Shown piece by piece: positions 51,220 to 60,399 of a stretch of DNA of 64,000 bases. This DNA is from Hymenobacter negativus (GTDB lineage: Bacteria > Bacteroidota > Bacteroidia > Cytophagales > Hymenobacteraceae): contig NZ_JAGETZ010000015.1 of assembly GCF_017571495.1 (NCBI RefSeq), positions 62,001 to 126,000 of the forward strand. Reading direction: 5' to 3'. Below the pieces are notes generated by a model. That model did no database searches. It saw only the letters and a list, made by a program, of their open reading frames with translations, and had not been told where the DNA came from. A program made the translations under genes and the position numbers. The number at the start of each line of letters is the position of its first letter. Position 1 is the stretch's first letter.

Positions 51220-51774
51220 TTACTTCCCAACTAGTTCTTCTATGCGTAGCGTATCGGTGGCTTGCAATTGGGGCATCTGCTCGTTGTAGAGCACCCGCCT
51301 TCGTTGCCAGCGTTGCGCCGGACCGGGCAGTTTTAAGAGCCGAAATTGCGCGGCAAGCGCGTCGCGGTGTACGTCCAGCAAGCCATTTTCGCTGTCGCGG
51401 GCCGCCTCATAGGCCTCGGTGCGGTAATTGACGAAGGGCTTTTTGTGGTAGAACAGGACAGAAAATTCCTGCAGCGGCAGCAGGTCGGTTTGGGTGTAAC
51501 AGCGGCAGATGTAGGCATCGAGCGCCGCCTGGGTGGCTTGCGGAGACTGGGCATCCCAGTTGGCTACCTGATAATATTGCACTGGGGCGGTTTGGCTAAA
51601 CAAGCGGGAATCCAAGTGCTCGCCACGCAGCAGCCACTGGTTAAGTTCTTGGTCCACGGGCTCTACCGCTAAGGTACCCGGGGGCGTGCAACTGCCCAGG
51701 CTGGTAGCCACTGCCATTAGCATACCCAGCACTTGCGCACGGTCTGGTGGAAAGCAAACGAATAAGGGTGCCAC
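51220..51774 (-). CDS. Hypothetical lipoprotein
   Basis: A 184-residue protein with a probable lipobox (LGMLMAVATSLGSC, Cys about 29), so the product should be anchored to a membrane. The mature part contains VQYYQVANWDAQSPQATQAA and the segment EFSVLFYHKKPFVNYRTEAY with several aromatic residues. No known family could be recognised. It lies between the sorting-domain relic and a leftward membrane-protein gene. A start further inside at 51723 would also leave a lipobox but with a short n-region. Confidence 0.6.
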   Translation of the reverse strand: MAPLFVCFPPDRAQVLGMLMAVATSLGSCTPPGTLAVEPVDQELNQWLLRGEHLDSRLFSQTAPVQYYQVANWDAQSPQATQAALDAYICRCYTQTDLLPLQEFSVLFYHKKPFVNYRTEAYEAARDSENGLLDVHRDALAAQFRLLKLPGPAQRWQRRRVLYNEQMPQLQATDTLRIEELVGK

Positions 51775-52001
51775 TGGTCTGATTTTTTGAATAGCCGCTC
51801 GTTTTACAAGAAGCTATTTTTAAACGCATTTTCAAATACCTGCTGGTCCACCGCACTGGGCTTCAGGTACCGTTGGGGACTTACCGCCCCTTTGTTTTTA
51901 CTTCCCTTTCACAGCCATTTTAGGGATTCAGCTAGCCGTGCTGGGCGATGCCTTGCAGTACTTAGATTCATATAGCACAGCTGGAGTACTCCACAATTCA
52001 A

Positions 52002-52934
52002 CTAAGTTAAGCCCCGTCGCCGCCGAATGAGCAGCCCAATGCCTCCGCCCACCAGAATAGCCGCTCCAAGCCCCAGTCCTAGTACCAAGATTAGCCAGTA
52101 CTGCTGGCTGGCCGCGCGGGGAGGCAGGCCATTCGGCATATACAGGTTTTCGAGCACGTAGTGCGGCTCGGCAGCCGTTACACGGTGCTGGGCAAAGGCA
52201 CGTCGCACCACCAGCGGCAGCGCATTGGGATGCAACTGCCCACTGAAAGTGGCAGGAAACGGCGTGGCCTGGTCGAATATGATGCTGCGTTGGTTGGCTT
52301 CGTCAACGTAAGCGTCAGTACTGGTGTCGAGGAAAAAGTGCACCGGCTGGCCGGGCTGCCAGTCAGGACCCGTCAGGGGGACGTAGCGGTCGGTTTTGCG
52401 GACCTGGCCGTAGCTGGTTTCTTGCAGCACGTATTGGTAATCGGCTTGAAAAACAGCTTGCAGTCGCGCAAACTTGGTATCCGTCGGTACCAAGGGATTG
52501 GGGCGGGCCACCAAGTCGAACGACACCACTGGGCGGCGTTCGTCGCGCTCGGCCTGGCGCTGCACATAATAGTAGGTGGGCAGCGCCACAAGCGGGGGCA
52601 CTAGCCCAAATACCAAGAGCAGTGACCAGGAAATTGGCCTTGCCGAAGAGCGAGGTAGTAGCGGCCCGGCCAGTTGGGCTCGCTCGCTCTTCGGCAGAAA
52701 GGGGGCCAGCAGCAACAGCGGCAGTACCATGGCTAATGCCAACGGCAAGAGCACCGTCAGCTTTTGCGAGGCGCTGCCGAACCACTCCAGCTCCTGAGCC
52801 AGCACCCAGCCCCCCAGCCCCGTTTGCGTGAAGGTGCCGTACGTGAGATAGCCGCCAACCAACAGGAGGTAGGCGAAATACAGAGCAACCAGTCGCTTGC
52901 GACGGGGCGAAGCAGGTGGGGAATTAGGCGTCAT
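52002..52934 (-). CDS. Membrane protein with a GDYXXLXY-like region, function unknown
   Basis: A 310-residue protein with an N-terminal helix (VALYFAYLLLVGGYLTYGTF), further helices (KLTVLLPLALAMVLPLLLLA and SWSLLLVFGLVPPLVALPTY), a soluble domain at about 145-270 and a final helix (WLILVLGLGLGAAILVGGGI) with an Arg-rich tail. The soluble part contains FQADYQYVLQETSYGQVRKT and PGQPVHFFLDTSTDAYVDEA. The layout resembles GDYXXLXY-type surface proteins, but the match is weak. Function unknown. Confidence 0.6.
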   Translation of the reverse strand: MTPNSPPASPRRKRLVALYFAYLLLVGGYLTYGTFTQTGLGGWVLAQELEWFGSASQKLTVLLPLALAMVLPLLLLAPFLPKSERAQLAGPLLPRSSARPISWSLLLVFGLVPPLVALPTYYYVQRQAERDERRPVVSFDLVARPNPLVPTDTKFARLQAVFQADYQYVLQETSYGQVRKTDRYVPLTGPDWQPGQPVHFFLDTSTDAYVDEANQRSIIFDQATPFPATFSGQLHPNALPLVVRRAFAQHRVTAAEPHYVLENLYMPNGLPPRAASQQYWLILVLGLGLGAAILVGGGIGLLIRRRRGLT

Positions 52935-53122
52935 GGCCGATGGGAGAAAGCGATGCGGCCAGTACGAAAACGCCGTGCCGGAAGATGCTACCTAACCCAT
53001 TGCAGCGCTTGCGCCTCAAAACAGCAAAGGAGCTTTTGCAGCAGGTGACGCTCGTTTGCAAGCAATAGTAGCAGGTGGGTTTTCAGCCGCATGACATTCT
53101 GTTTGCTCGCTGTCCACGGACT

Positions 53123-54412
53123 CTAGTCGCCTGCTGTTAGGTTCAGCCGCCCGCTGTTGAGCCGGAACACCACCCCCGGGCCCAGGAGCAGCCGGCGCGC
53201 CGTGGCCGTGCCGCTGCCAATGACGGGCTGGCGCGTGGCCCCGGCCGGAACTTCCGCGTTAACATTGGCTGTGGGTACGCCCGCCGTCCAGTTGCCTGGC
53301 GTGTACCAGTTAGTAGAGGAGGCCCCGGTCCAGCGAGTTGTCCCCGTCACTTCCAGGCGGTACACGTTGCGCTGGGGAGTATCGACGCCGACTAGACCCC
53401 CTAACACGTACAAGCAGTAGTTCGCTGCCACTGCCTGCAGCTCCGTCAGGGCCAGGGGCAGCGCGGTGCCCGCGCTCCAGGTGCCAGTACTGGGCGTATA
53501 ATAGTCCACGTCGCTGTAAAACGTGCCCGTATTCTGGGCAATATCCGAGTCGCCGCCCACCAGATAGAGGTTGCCGTCGACCCCGCAGGCCCCTCCGGCA
53601 TAGCCCCGCGCCGGGTTGGGCAGGCTAGCGCCAGTGGTCCAGGTGTTGGTGCTGGGGTTGTAAATGTAGTGGCTCGTCAGCGCCGGGTAAGGGTTGCTGC
53701 CGATGCCGCTGTAAACGTGCATCAGCCCGTCCGCGTCCGTCACGGCAACCATGGCAACTACGGCGGCTGGCATCGGGGCCCCCTGGCTCCAGGCATTGGT
53801 AGTAGGGTTGTATATCTGCACGTTGTTGCCAGGTGTCACACTCACGTTGTAGTTCCAGCCTCCAAATACGTAAATCAGCCCGTTGGCTGCCGTTAGGGCC
53901 TTGGCCTCCCAGAGTGGCACGGGCATGGTCGCAATGGTCGACCATGCGTTGGTGCTGGGGTTGTAGCGGTAGCACTCGGAGCGGTAGGTATTCTGGTCGC
54001 GGCCCCCAAACGAATATATGTTGCCGTCGTTGCCCAGGGCCGTGGCCATCCCCTGCACCGCAATTGGCATGGCCGCCCGCGCCGTCCAGGTGTCGGTGGC
54101 AATGTTGTAGGCTTCCGTTGAGCTGAACGTAGTGCCCCAGTTACCGTTGTAGCCGCCGAACACGTAGATGTTGCCGTTTGGGTGTGCCACTGCCCCGTGC
54201 TGGGCGCGGGCCGTACCCATGCTGGCCATCGGCGTCCACGTCGCTGTGGCTGTGGTGCGGGCCGCCGTTGGGGGCGGGGCGGTGGCTGCCGGCGCGGTGG
54301 GAGCCGGGCCACCCGGCCGGCGCAGCGTGGGGTCAAGGGTTTGGGCCAGCGCGGGGCCGCTTGTTAGCAGACTGGCCAGCAGCACCGCGGAGTAGACAGT
54401 TGTCTTCTTCAT
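53123..54412 (-). CDS. Secreted kelch-repeat protein, truncated at the C-terminus
   Basis: A 429-residue protein from the Met at 54412, with a signal peptide (VLLASLLTSGPALAQ) and a Pro/Ala/Thr linker. It has six kelch motifs (for example GNIYVFGGYNGNWGTTFSST, GNIYSFGGRDQNTYRSECYR, GLIYVFGGWNYNVSVTPGNN), expected to form a beta-propeller. After the propeller, RWTGASSTNWYTPGNWTAGV begins the same W-rich domain as the T9SS protein at 31995, but the frame ends soon after at LNLTAGD. No sorting domain follows, so the protein seems shortened. Confidence 0.8.
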   Translation of the reverse strand: MKKTTVYSAVLLASLLTSGPALAQTLDPTLRRPGGPAPTAPAATAPPPTAARTTATATWTPMASMGTARAQHGAVAHPNGNIYVFGGYNGNWGTTFSSTEAYNIATDTWTARAAMPIAVQGMATALGNDGNIYSFGGRDQNTYRSECYRYNPSTNAWSTIATMPVPLWEAKALTAANGLIYVFGGWNYNVSVTPGNNVQIYNPTTNAWSQGAPMPAAVVAMVAVTDADGLMHVYSGIGSNPYPALTSHYIYNPSTNTWTTGASLPNPARGYAGGACGVDGNLYLVGGDSDIAQNTGTFYSDVDYYTPSTGTWSAGTALPLALTELQAVAANYCLYVLGGLVGVDTPQRNVYRLEVTGTTRWTGASSTNWYTPGNWTAGVPTANVNAEVPAGATRQPVIGSGTATARRLLLGPGVVFRLNSGRLNLTAGD

Positions 54413-54947
54413 CAGAAAGGATGAAAGTACCAGTGTTGGGCCAGTGACTGCCCACCCGATTGTACCATGCCGCAAATGTACTGCATATCCGGTACCCAGC
54501 TGTGCTGCTTGTGTGGTTTGACCAGCTGCCATTCCAGTTCGCTCATTTCAGTATGCTGCATCCGGCAAAACGCCCACCCTTACTGTCCACCGACTTTAGA
54601 ACAAGAGGCTGAGGCTTCCTATGAGGCCCCCCACTGCTGGCTGAATGCGCTCCGAAAAATCAGCCCCGAATGCACCACCAGCCCTCTGCGCCCCGGCCGG
54701 CGGCCGTAGCGCAGGGGCGCACACTGCCTCCGTGGAAGTACTGGATTTAACGGCGCCCGTGCTGTGGCGTTAAATAGGTATCGAGCCTGTGGCAGTGACC
54801 GGGCTACCCGCGGGCGTGTAGATTGGTGAGGGCCGAAACCATCCTCCAGCGTTTGGTGATGAAGTAGTGCCGCTATGGGGCAGGGAGGCGCGCCTTGCCG
54901 TTTTTGGCGTATGTTTCGGGCCTTAACCGTTTAGAGCCAGGCCCCGC
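54413..54947. promoter_or_regulatory. Divergent intergenic region
   Basis: A 535-bp gap between the leftward kelch gene and the rightward epimerase cluster. TACATTTG (54480-54473 on the minus strand) is a plausible -7 element for the kelch gene. The GC-rich remainder shows no repeat and no recognised gene; it must contain the promoter of the five-gene cluster. Confidence 0.35.
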
Positions 54948-55925
54948 ATGCGAGTTTTAGTTACCGGCAGTAATGGGTTTGTGGGCCGTCGCATTGCGGC
55001 CCAACTGCGGACTCGGGGCGATTTTGTGATTGGCTTGGGTCGCTCGTCGGTCGCAGCTGGGCCCGTCGATAAGTACCTATGCCACGACCTGGCCCAGCCG
55101 CTGGCCTTCGCCGAGCCAGTGGATGCCGTGGTGCACTGCGCGGCATTGGCATCCCCCTGGGCCCGGCCCGCGGCCTACCAGCGCACCAACGTGGACGGCA
55201 CCCGGCACATGCTGGAATATGGCGCCCGGCAAGGCCACCCGCACATGATTTATATCTCGTCGTCGAGTGTGTTTTATCAGTCCGCCGACCAGTTCGACTT
55301 AACCGAGGAAAGCCCCATCCCGCCCGACGCGGAGCAGATTAATGCGTACTCGCGCACCAAGCGGCAGGGTGAGCGGCTCGTGCAGGCCTATGCGGGGCCG
55401 TGGGCCGTGCTGCGGCCCCGCGCCGTATTTGGACCCGGTGACACCGTCATTTTTCCACGCATTCTGCGGGCCGCGGCGGCGGGGCAATTGCCGCTGCTGC
55501 ACCGGGCCGATGGACAAACGGCCGAGGGCGACCTTATTTACATCGACACGCTGGCCGCCTACGTGCTGGCCGCGCTGGACCGGCGCTTCACCGGAGAGCT
55601 AAACCTGACCAACAACCAGCCGGTAGTCATTCAGGCTTTTTTAATTGACTTGCTGCAGCGGCTGGGCTACCCGGTGCCGCGCCGCCGGCTGTCGGTGGCA
55701 TGGGCTTTGCGCCTGGCCCGGCTGGCCGAGTGGGTGTCGGCCGGGCTGCTGGGCTACCGCGAGCCGCCGCTAACGCGCTTTGGGGTGGCCGTGTTTGCTT
55801 ATTCCAAAACGTTTGACGTGCGCAAGTGCCTGACCGAGCTGGGCCCTCCCGCCGTCAGCGTTGAAGAAGGGCTGACGCGCTTTGTGGCTTGGTGGCAGCA
55901 GCAACCTTCCTCACCCCCCGCCTGA
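54948..55925 (+). CDS. NAD-dependent epimerase/dehydratase family protein
   Basis: A 325-residue extended SDR: VTGSNGFVGRRIA at the NAD loop, YISSSSVFYQ, and the catalytic Tyr134-x3-Lys138 in YSRTKRQGERL. The C-terminal part has LNLTNNQPVVIQAFLIDLLQ. This family converts nucleotide sugars (epimerases), or reduces beta-keto/beta-hydroxy compounds (3-beta-HSD/OleD-like). The substrate cannot be chosen from sequence alone. It is the first gene of the cluster and overlaps the next one by one base (TGATG). Confidence 0.9.
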   Translation: MRVLVTGSNGFVGRRIAAQLRTRGDFVIGLGRSSVAAGPVDKYLCHDLAQPLAFAEPVDAVVHCAALASPWARPAAYQRTNVDGTRHMLEYGARQGHPHMIYISSSSVFYQSADQFDLTEESPIPPDAEQINAYSRTKRQGERLVQAYAGPWAVLRPRAVFGPGDTVIFPRILRAAAAGQLPLLHRADGQTAEGDLIYIDTLAAYVLAALDRRFTGELNLTNNQPVVIQAFLIDLLQRLGYPVPRRRLSVAWALRLARLAEWVSAGLLGYREPPLTRFGVAVFAYSKTFDVRKCLTELGPPAVSVEEGLTRFVAWWQQQPSSPPA

Positions 55926-57094
55926 TGCCGTTCCTTGTCACCGCCACACTGGCCCTCACCGGCCTCTACCTGCTGCTGACGGCCACGCGCTTCGGACTGG
56001 CTTTGCGCTACCTGGCCCAGCCGCTTGCACCACCGGCCGGGCCACCCGCCGCGGTGCCCGCAGTGGCCGATATGTCGGTGCTGCAGGCCATTCTGAGCGG
56101 CGACCCGCTGCTGGAAGACTGCCTGCGCCGCAACCTGCGTCATCATCCCGAGGCCCATTTCCTCTGGCTGCTGGACGAAACGGATTTCGAAGGACGCCGC
56201 GTGGCCGAGCAGCTACGAGCCGAGATGCCGGCGGCCCACGTGCAGTTGGTCCTCACACCCCCGGCGCCCCAAGGAATAAATCCCAAGTCCTTTAAGCTTC
56301 AGCTGGCATTGCCCTTAAGCCGGCCCGTCGTGGTGGTGCTGGACGACGACACGATGCTGCCGCCGGGCGCGCTGGCCCGGGCCGGCGCCCTGCTCACCAC
56401 CGAAGCCCTCGTGACGGGGTTGCCTTATTACCAATATCCGGCGGGCCCCGTGGGGTGGGCGGCGCTGGTGCGGGCGTTTGTGAATGCCAACGCGTTGCTG
56501 ACCTACCTGCCGCCGCTGTATTTTCAGTCGCCGGTTACCATCAACGGGATGTTTTACGCCACCCACCAGGCCACCCTGCTGCGGCTGGGCGGGTTTGCCG
56601 CCATCGGGGCCGAGCTGTGCGACGACTACGCCCTGGCCCAGCTCTACCGCCGCGCGGGCCTGCCCGTGGTGCAAAGCACGATTGTGCATCCGCTGGCCAC
56701 CACCGTGCCCCATTTCGGCGCGTATCTGAACCTGATGCGCCGTTGGATGGTGTTTGCGCGCCGACTGTTTCGCTCGTCGCTCACGCCGACTGTATTGGGA
56801 CTGGTGGTAGTGCCCAGCTCGCTGCCGCTGATGCTGGTGCTGCTAAGCCTGGCCAGCGGCCGCCCGGCCCTGGTAGCCGGGGTACTAGCCGTGCTTACCG
56901 TGAAGGCCATGGTGCTGGCCATGGTACGCCGCCGCCAGCTTGGCACGCCGGAAAGCCCGCGCACCGTGGCCCTCGAAGTGCTGGCCGACCTGTTGCAGCC
57001 GTTGCACCTGCTGCACGCCCTGTGCCAGCCCCGGCGGGTGCAATGGCGAGACAAAGCCATTGAAGTGGTGGCTGACGGACTACGCTACGTGTAA
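55925..57094 (+). CDS. Membrane glycosyltransferase, GT21-like
   Basis: A 389-residue protein from the Met at 55925 (MPFLVTATLALTGLYLLLTA). It has an N-terminal membrane helix, a GT-A domain with the metal site VVVVLDDDTMLPPGA, GLPYYQYPA, TINGMFYATHQ and ELCDDYALAQLYRRAG, then RRWMVFAR as the RW motif. The LVVVPSSLPLMLVLLSLASG region gives the C-terminal helices. This is the arrangement of ceramide/hopanoid-type glucosyltransferases (GT21), which glycosylate membrane lipids. A start at 55889 would overlap the epimerase more. Confidence 0.87.
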   Translation: MPFLVTATLALTGLYLLLTATRFGLALRYLAQPLAPPAGPPAAVPAVADMSVLQAILSGDPLLEDCLRRNLRHHPEAHFLWLLDETDFEGRRVAEQLRAEMPAAHVQLVLTPPAPQGINPKSFKLQLALPLSRPVVVVLDDDTMLPPGALARAGALLTTEALVTGLPYYQYPAGPVGWAALVRAFVNANALLTYLPPLYFQSPVTINGMFYATHQATLLRLGGFAAIGAELCDDYALAQLYRRAGLPVVQSTIVHPLATTVPHFGAYLNLMRRWMVFARRLFRSSLTPTVLGLVVVPSSLPLMLVLLSLASGRPALVAGVLAVLTVKAMVLAMVRRRQLGTPESPRTVALEVLADLLQPLHLLHALCQPRRVQWRDKAIEVVADGLRYV

Positions 57095-57097
57095 GAA

Positions 57098-57730
57098 ATG
57101 ATAGCCAACCTGCACCGCCTCCGCCGCTACAACCCGGCCGATTCGCTGGCCCGTCCCAGCGTGCGTACGGTAGCTTGGCTCACGGGCCAGAGCGATTACC
57201 GAAGCGCCTGCCTCAGTCCGGCGCAGGCGGCCGTTTTGCGGGCCGTTGCCACGCCTGGTTGGGTGGGGTTGGAGGCTAATTTCCCTTATAACCAAGCCGC
57301 GTTGCCAGCCGGTTACCGGCCAGCCCCGCTGCTGGCAGCTTCGGTGCGCAACAGTGCGCAGTTTATCGCGGCGCTGGGCAGCAGCACTTTTCGTCGGGCC
57401 TGCGCGCGGCATTTGCAGCCGTTGCTGGATGCTACATCGAGCCGGCTGGTGCTATTGTGCGGCAGCTGTGGCTTGCAGCTATTCTACGCCGCGCTGCCCT
57501 GGCTGCGGGTGCCGGTGGGGCTCCATATTCAACTGGTGGGGCTGGGGCCGGTGTGCGTGCGGCATCAGTCGCACCCGCAGGTGGCCGTAGCCGTGGTGCA
57601 GGGGTGGCGCGATTGGCTGAGCCGCAGCCTGTGCCGGCTGCCCTGCGATTACCGGGTATCCGCAGGCCACCTCGACTACGCTGAGCTGCCGGAATTGCCT
57701 GCGCTTTTCAAGCAGCTGCTTCGCCATTAA
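57098..57730 (+). CDS. Protein of unknown function in the glycosyltransferase cluster
   Basis: A 210-residue protein starting 3 bp after the glycosyltransferase stop. No family was recognised. LVLLCGSCGLQLFYAALPWL could be a hydrolase-like elbow (Ser in GSCG), with VQGWRDWLSRSL and SAGHLDYAEL giving a possible Asp and His, so a degenerate alpha/beta hydrolase is one reading. It has no signal peptide. Its tight packing between two glycosyltransferases means it is very likely part of the same pathway. Confidence 0.6.
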   Translation: MIANLHRLRRYNPADSLARPSVRTVAWLTGQSDYRSACLSPAQAAVLRAVATPGWVGLEANFPYNQAALPAGYRPAPLLAASVRNSAQFIAALGSSTFRRACARHLQPLLDATSSRLVLLCGSCGLQLFYAALPWLRVPVGLHIQLVGLGPVCVRHQSHPQVAVAVVQGWRDWLSRSLCRLPCDYRVSAGHLDYAELPELPALFKQLLRH

Positions 57731-57746
57731 CTACGTACCTGTTGCT

Positions 57747-59060
57747 GTGTCCGCTCCTAAAGTCTGCTTCGTGGCACCGCCTTTTAGCGGTCACCTCAAC
57801 CCGCTGATTGACTTGGCTCACTACTTCGTGAGCCAGGGCTATGCGGTCCATTTTACCACTGGGGCCGCCAAGGCTGACCTGCTGCGCGAACTTGGTTTTG
57901 CCGTCGACACCGTCCTGGCCCACGACCCATTCGCGATGGAACGCATTGTGGATACGTCGGGGCCGGTCAGCAGCAGCTTTTTCCTGATGCTGAGCCAGCT
58001 GCGCGCCAACCTGGCGCTGCTGCCCGGTATTCGGCAGGAGCTACGCGCCATTTTTGCGGTGCAGCAGCCCGCCATGGTCATTGCTGATTTTTGTGCCCCG
58101 GTGGCCGGGCTGGTTTGCGAGGAGCGGGGGCTTCCCTGGCTTACCACCATGCCCACGCCGTTTGCCCTCGAAACCCGCCGGGGTACGCCCGCTTACCTGG
58201 GCGGCTGGGGGCCGCCGCGCCACTGGGGGCAGCATCTGCGCGACGCCGTCGGGCGCGCGGTCATTCGCGCCGGTAAAAAGGCCTTTGGGCTGGTGTTGGC
58301 AAGGCAGCTGCGGGCGTTGGGCACGCGCATCTACCGGCCCGATGGCTCGGAGCAGGCCTACTCGCCGCACGGCATCCTGGGTCTAGGCATGGCCGAGCTG
58401 GAATTCGACCGTGACTGGCCGGCGGCCTTCCAGTTCATCGGCCCGCTCACCGCCACGCCCGAGCCGATTGGGACGCGCCTACCTTTTGCTGAGCAGCAAG
58501 CTCCGCAAGCCGTGCTGGTAACGCTGGGTACCCACCTGCCCTGGGCCAAGCAAGGGCTTCTGGACCGGCTGGCGCCCCTGATTAAGTCATTTCCCGGAGT
58601 TCATTTTGTGGTATCCCGCGGGGAGGCAAGCCAGTTCAGCAGCCAGCCCGAGGAGGTAGGACTCAACTGGTCGGTGTACGGCTATGTGCCTTACGATGCC
58701 AATCTGCCCCATTTCGCGGCCGTGGTACACCACGGTGGGGCGGGCATCGTGTACAGCTGCATCCGGGCGGGGCGGCCCAGCCTGGTTTGCCCCCACGACT
58801 ACGACCAGTTTGATTTTGCCCAGCGGGTGCAGGAGCGGGGTGCCGGCCTGCGCGTAGCCGCCCTGGACGCCCCCACGGCGGTGGCCGCGCTGCGCACCTT
58901 GCTCACTGACTTTGATTTAAGTCCGCTGCGTCACCTGACCGAAGCCCTGGCGCATTATCACCCGCACGAGGCCTGCCTAGTAGCAGTTCGCCGGCTGCTG
59001 CCAGCAGCGTCGCCCGCGCCACCGGAAACGTGCGCTGAACCCTGCGGCGCTTCAGGCTAA
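57747..59060 (+). CDS. GT1-family (UGT/MGT-like) glycosyltransferase
   Basis: A 437-residue protein starting at GTG 57747 (VSAPKVCFVAPPFSGHLNPL). It has the GT1 pattern: the N-terminal acceptor domain with the PPFSGHLNP loop, then LVTLGTHLPWAKQGLLDRLA and the donor-binding HHGGAGI (about 329-335), with PHDYDQFDFAQRV. It is close to YjiC/macrolide or zeaxanthin glucosyltransferases, so a small hydrophobic acceptor (lipid, polyketide, carotenoid) is likely. Its last 158 bp overlap the end of the convergent adenylating gene. Confidence 0.9.
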   Translation: MSAPKVCFVAPPFSGHLNPLIDLAHYFVSQGYAVHFTTGAAKADLLRELGFAVDTVLAHDPFAMERIVDTSGPVSSSFFLMLSQLRANLALLPGIRQELRAIFAVQQPAMVIADFCAPVAGLVCEERGLPWLTTMPTPFALETRRGTPAYLGGWGPPRHWGQHLRDAVGRAVIRAGKKAFGLVLARQLRALGTRIYRPDGSEQAYSPHGILGLGMAELEFDRDWPAAFQFIGPLTATPEPIGTRLPFAEQQAPQAVLVTLGTHLPWAKQGLLDRLAPLIKSFPGVHFVVSRGEASQFSSQPEEVGLNWSVYGYVPYDANLPHFAAVVHHGGAGIVYSCIRAGRPSLVCPHDYDQFDFAQRVQERGAGLRVAALDAPTAVAALRTLLTDFDLSPLRHLTEALAHYHPHEACLVAVRRLLPAASPAPPETCAEPCGASG

Positions 59061-60354
59061 GGTTTTCTTCGGAAGGCGGCGCCCATTCCTCCAAGGTCAG
59101 TTGAGGCGCCTGCACCCCCCACCGTGCCCAAAGCGCGGCCAGTCCCTGGGAGGCGTGTTGGCTGGCTGTAGCCGCGGCCGCTGCGGGCGTGTGCAGCCGC
59201 AAGGTCACGGCATCGGGAGCCGTCTGAGTGCACCGAAAATCCTGAATGTGCGGACTGCTTTGCAACACAGCACTGCGAATAAAATCGGGAAAGATGGGGA
59301 CGGGCTGGCCCGCGGGAGTGGCCAGTACAAACACGTCGTCGCCGCGGCCTTCCACGCGGGCCAGGGTGGCGCAGGGCGAGCCGCAAGGGCAGGGCTCAGT
59401 GGCTTCAATGAGCACATCGTTGAGCCGATACCGGACAATGGCCTGCGTAGCGCGGTGAAAATCGGTGATGATGGGCATGAAGCGCCCGGTGCTCCCAACG
59501 AGGTATTCGCGCTCCACGTGCAGCAACTCTTCGTTGAGGTGCAGACGGCCGTGGGCGCAGCTGATGCCCAGAAATCCTTCGGCTGCTTGGTAAATCTGTA
59601 GCACGGGCTGCCGAAATACCTGCTCAATGGCTGCCCGGTCTTCCTCTTCCAGCACTTCGGCTGCCGAGTAAATGCGCGTGGGGGCCAGTCCCAGTGGGGC
59701 GCAGGCCTCGGCTTCGGCCAGCAGGCGCAGCACATAGGCCGGGGCCACCAGCACCGTGGGCGCGAAAGCTGCCAACTCCTGTCGCAGCTGGGCCAGTGGA
59801 CGGGTGAGGTCAAAGTAGGCGAAGCGGATGTGCCGGCCGCCGAGGGTTTCGTACAGTGGGCTGTTGGCCCGTAAGAACAGCGCAATGCGGGCGGGCCGCC
59901 AGAGGCCGCCCGGTAGCGCCTTGGCCAGCATGGTGCCCGCCCAGGCCAGCCGCTCGCGGCGGCTGACCAGAAACACGCCCTGCGGCCCCGCCGTGCCCGA
60001 CGACAGCCCCACGCTTAACCCCTGCGGCAGTTGGGAAGCTGCGACGTCGCGGCTGGCTTCCGCTGCCCGTGCCACAGCCAGGCACTCCGTCAGCGGCAGA
60101 CTGTGCGTGTTCAGACCGGCAAATTGCGCCAGGTATTCACTTTTTTCCAGCACCGGCCACTGGTTGAGTAGCTGTCCAGCCCACGGTCGGTAAAACGCGA
60201 ATGCCCGCCCAGCCCAGCGCGTATACCGCCGCAGCCGGCGTTGCTGCCACCGTCGCAGTTGGGCCTGGCTGCGGGGCCGGCGCCCGTATCGCGCCCGGCA
60301 GTAATACCACAAAATCAGGAGCCGGTCCAGCCCGGCGCTCCAACTGCTAGCCAT
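58903..60354 (-). CDS. F390-synthetase-related adenylate-forming enzyme
   Basis: A 483-residue protein. LSVGLSSGTAGPQGVFLVSR is the phosphate loop of the family; APTVLVAPAYVLRLLAEAEA, then VLQIYQAAEGFLGISC, and FHRATQAIVRYRLNDVLIE with EPCPCGSPCATLARVEGRGD are the later blocks. This matches the putative adenylate-forming clade related to coenzyme F390 synthetase and phenylacetate-CoA ligase. It probably activates a carboxylic acid as an adenylate. Family proteins usually end near KRRRxIR; here about 40 further residues run antisense through the GT1 gene. Confidence 0.85.
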   Translation of the reverse strand: MASSWSAGLDRLLILWYYCRARYGRRPRSQAQLRRWQQRRLRRYTRWAGRAFAFYRPWAGQLLNQWPVLEKSEYLAQFAGLNTHSLPLTECLAVARAAEASRDVAASQLPQGLSVGLSSGTAGPQGVFLVSRRERLAWAGTMLAKALPGGLWRPARIALFLRANSPLYETLGGRHIRFAYFDLTRPLAQLRQELAAFAPTVLVAPAYVLRLLAEAEACAPLGLAPTRIYSAAEVLEEEDRAAIEQVFRQPVLQIYQAAEGFLGISCAHGRLHLNEELLHVEREYLVGSTGRFMPIITDFHRATQAIVRYRLNDVLIEATEPCPCGSPCATLARVEGRGDDVFVLATPAGQPVPIFPDFIRSAVLQSSPHIQDFRCTQTAPDAVTLRLHTPAAAAATASQHASQGLAALWARWGVQAPQLTLEEWAPPSEENLSLKRRRVQRTFPVARATLLAAAGELLLGRPRAGDNAPGLRSGDAADLNQSQ

Positions 60355-60373
60355 GAGAGAATTGACCTTCGTT

Positions 60374-60399
60374 AAAAGTTTGGTCCAAAAGTCGCATTT
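60374..60399. repeat. 26-bp repeat copy B (possible IS end)
   Basis: Identical to 50696-50721 over 26 bp. Here it lies directly beside the end of a coding remnant on the minus strand, as the inverted repeat of an insertion sequence usually does. Confidence 0.6.
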
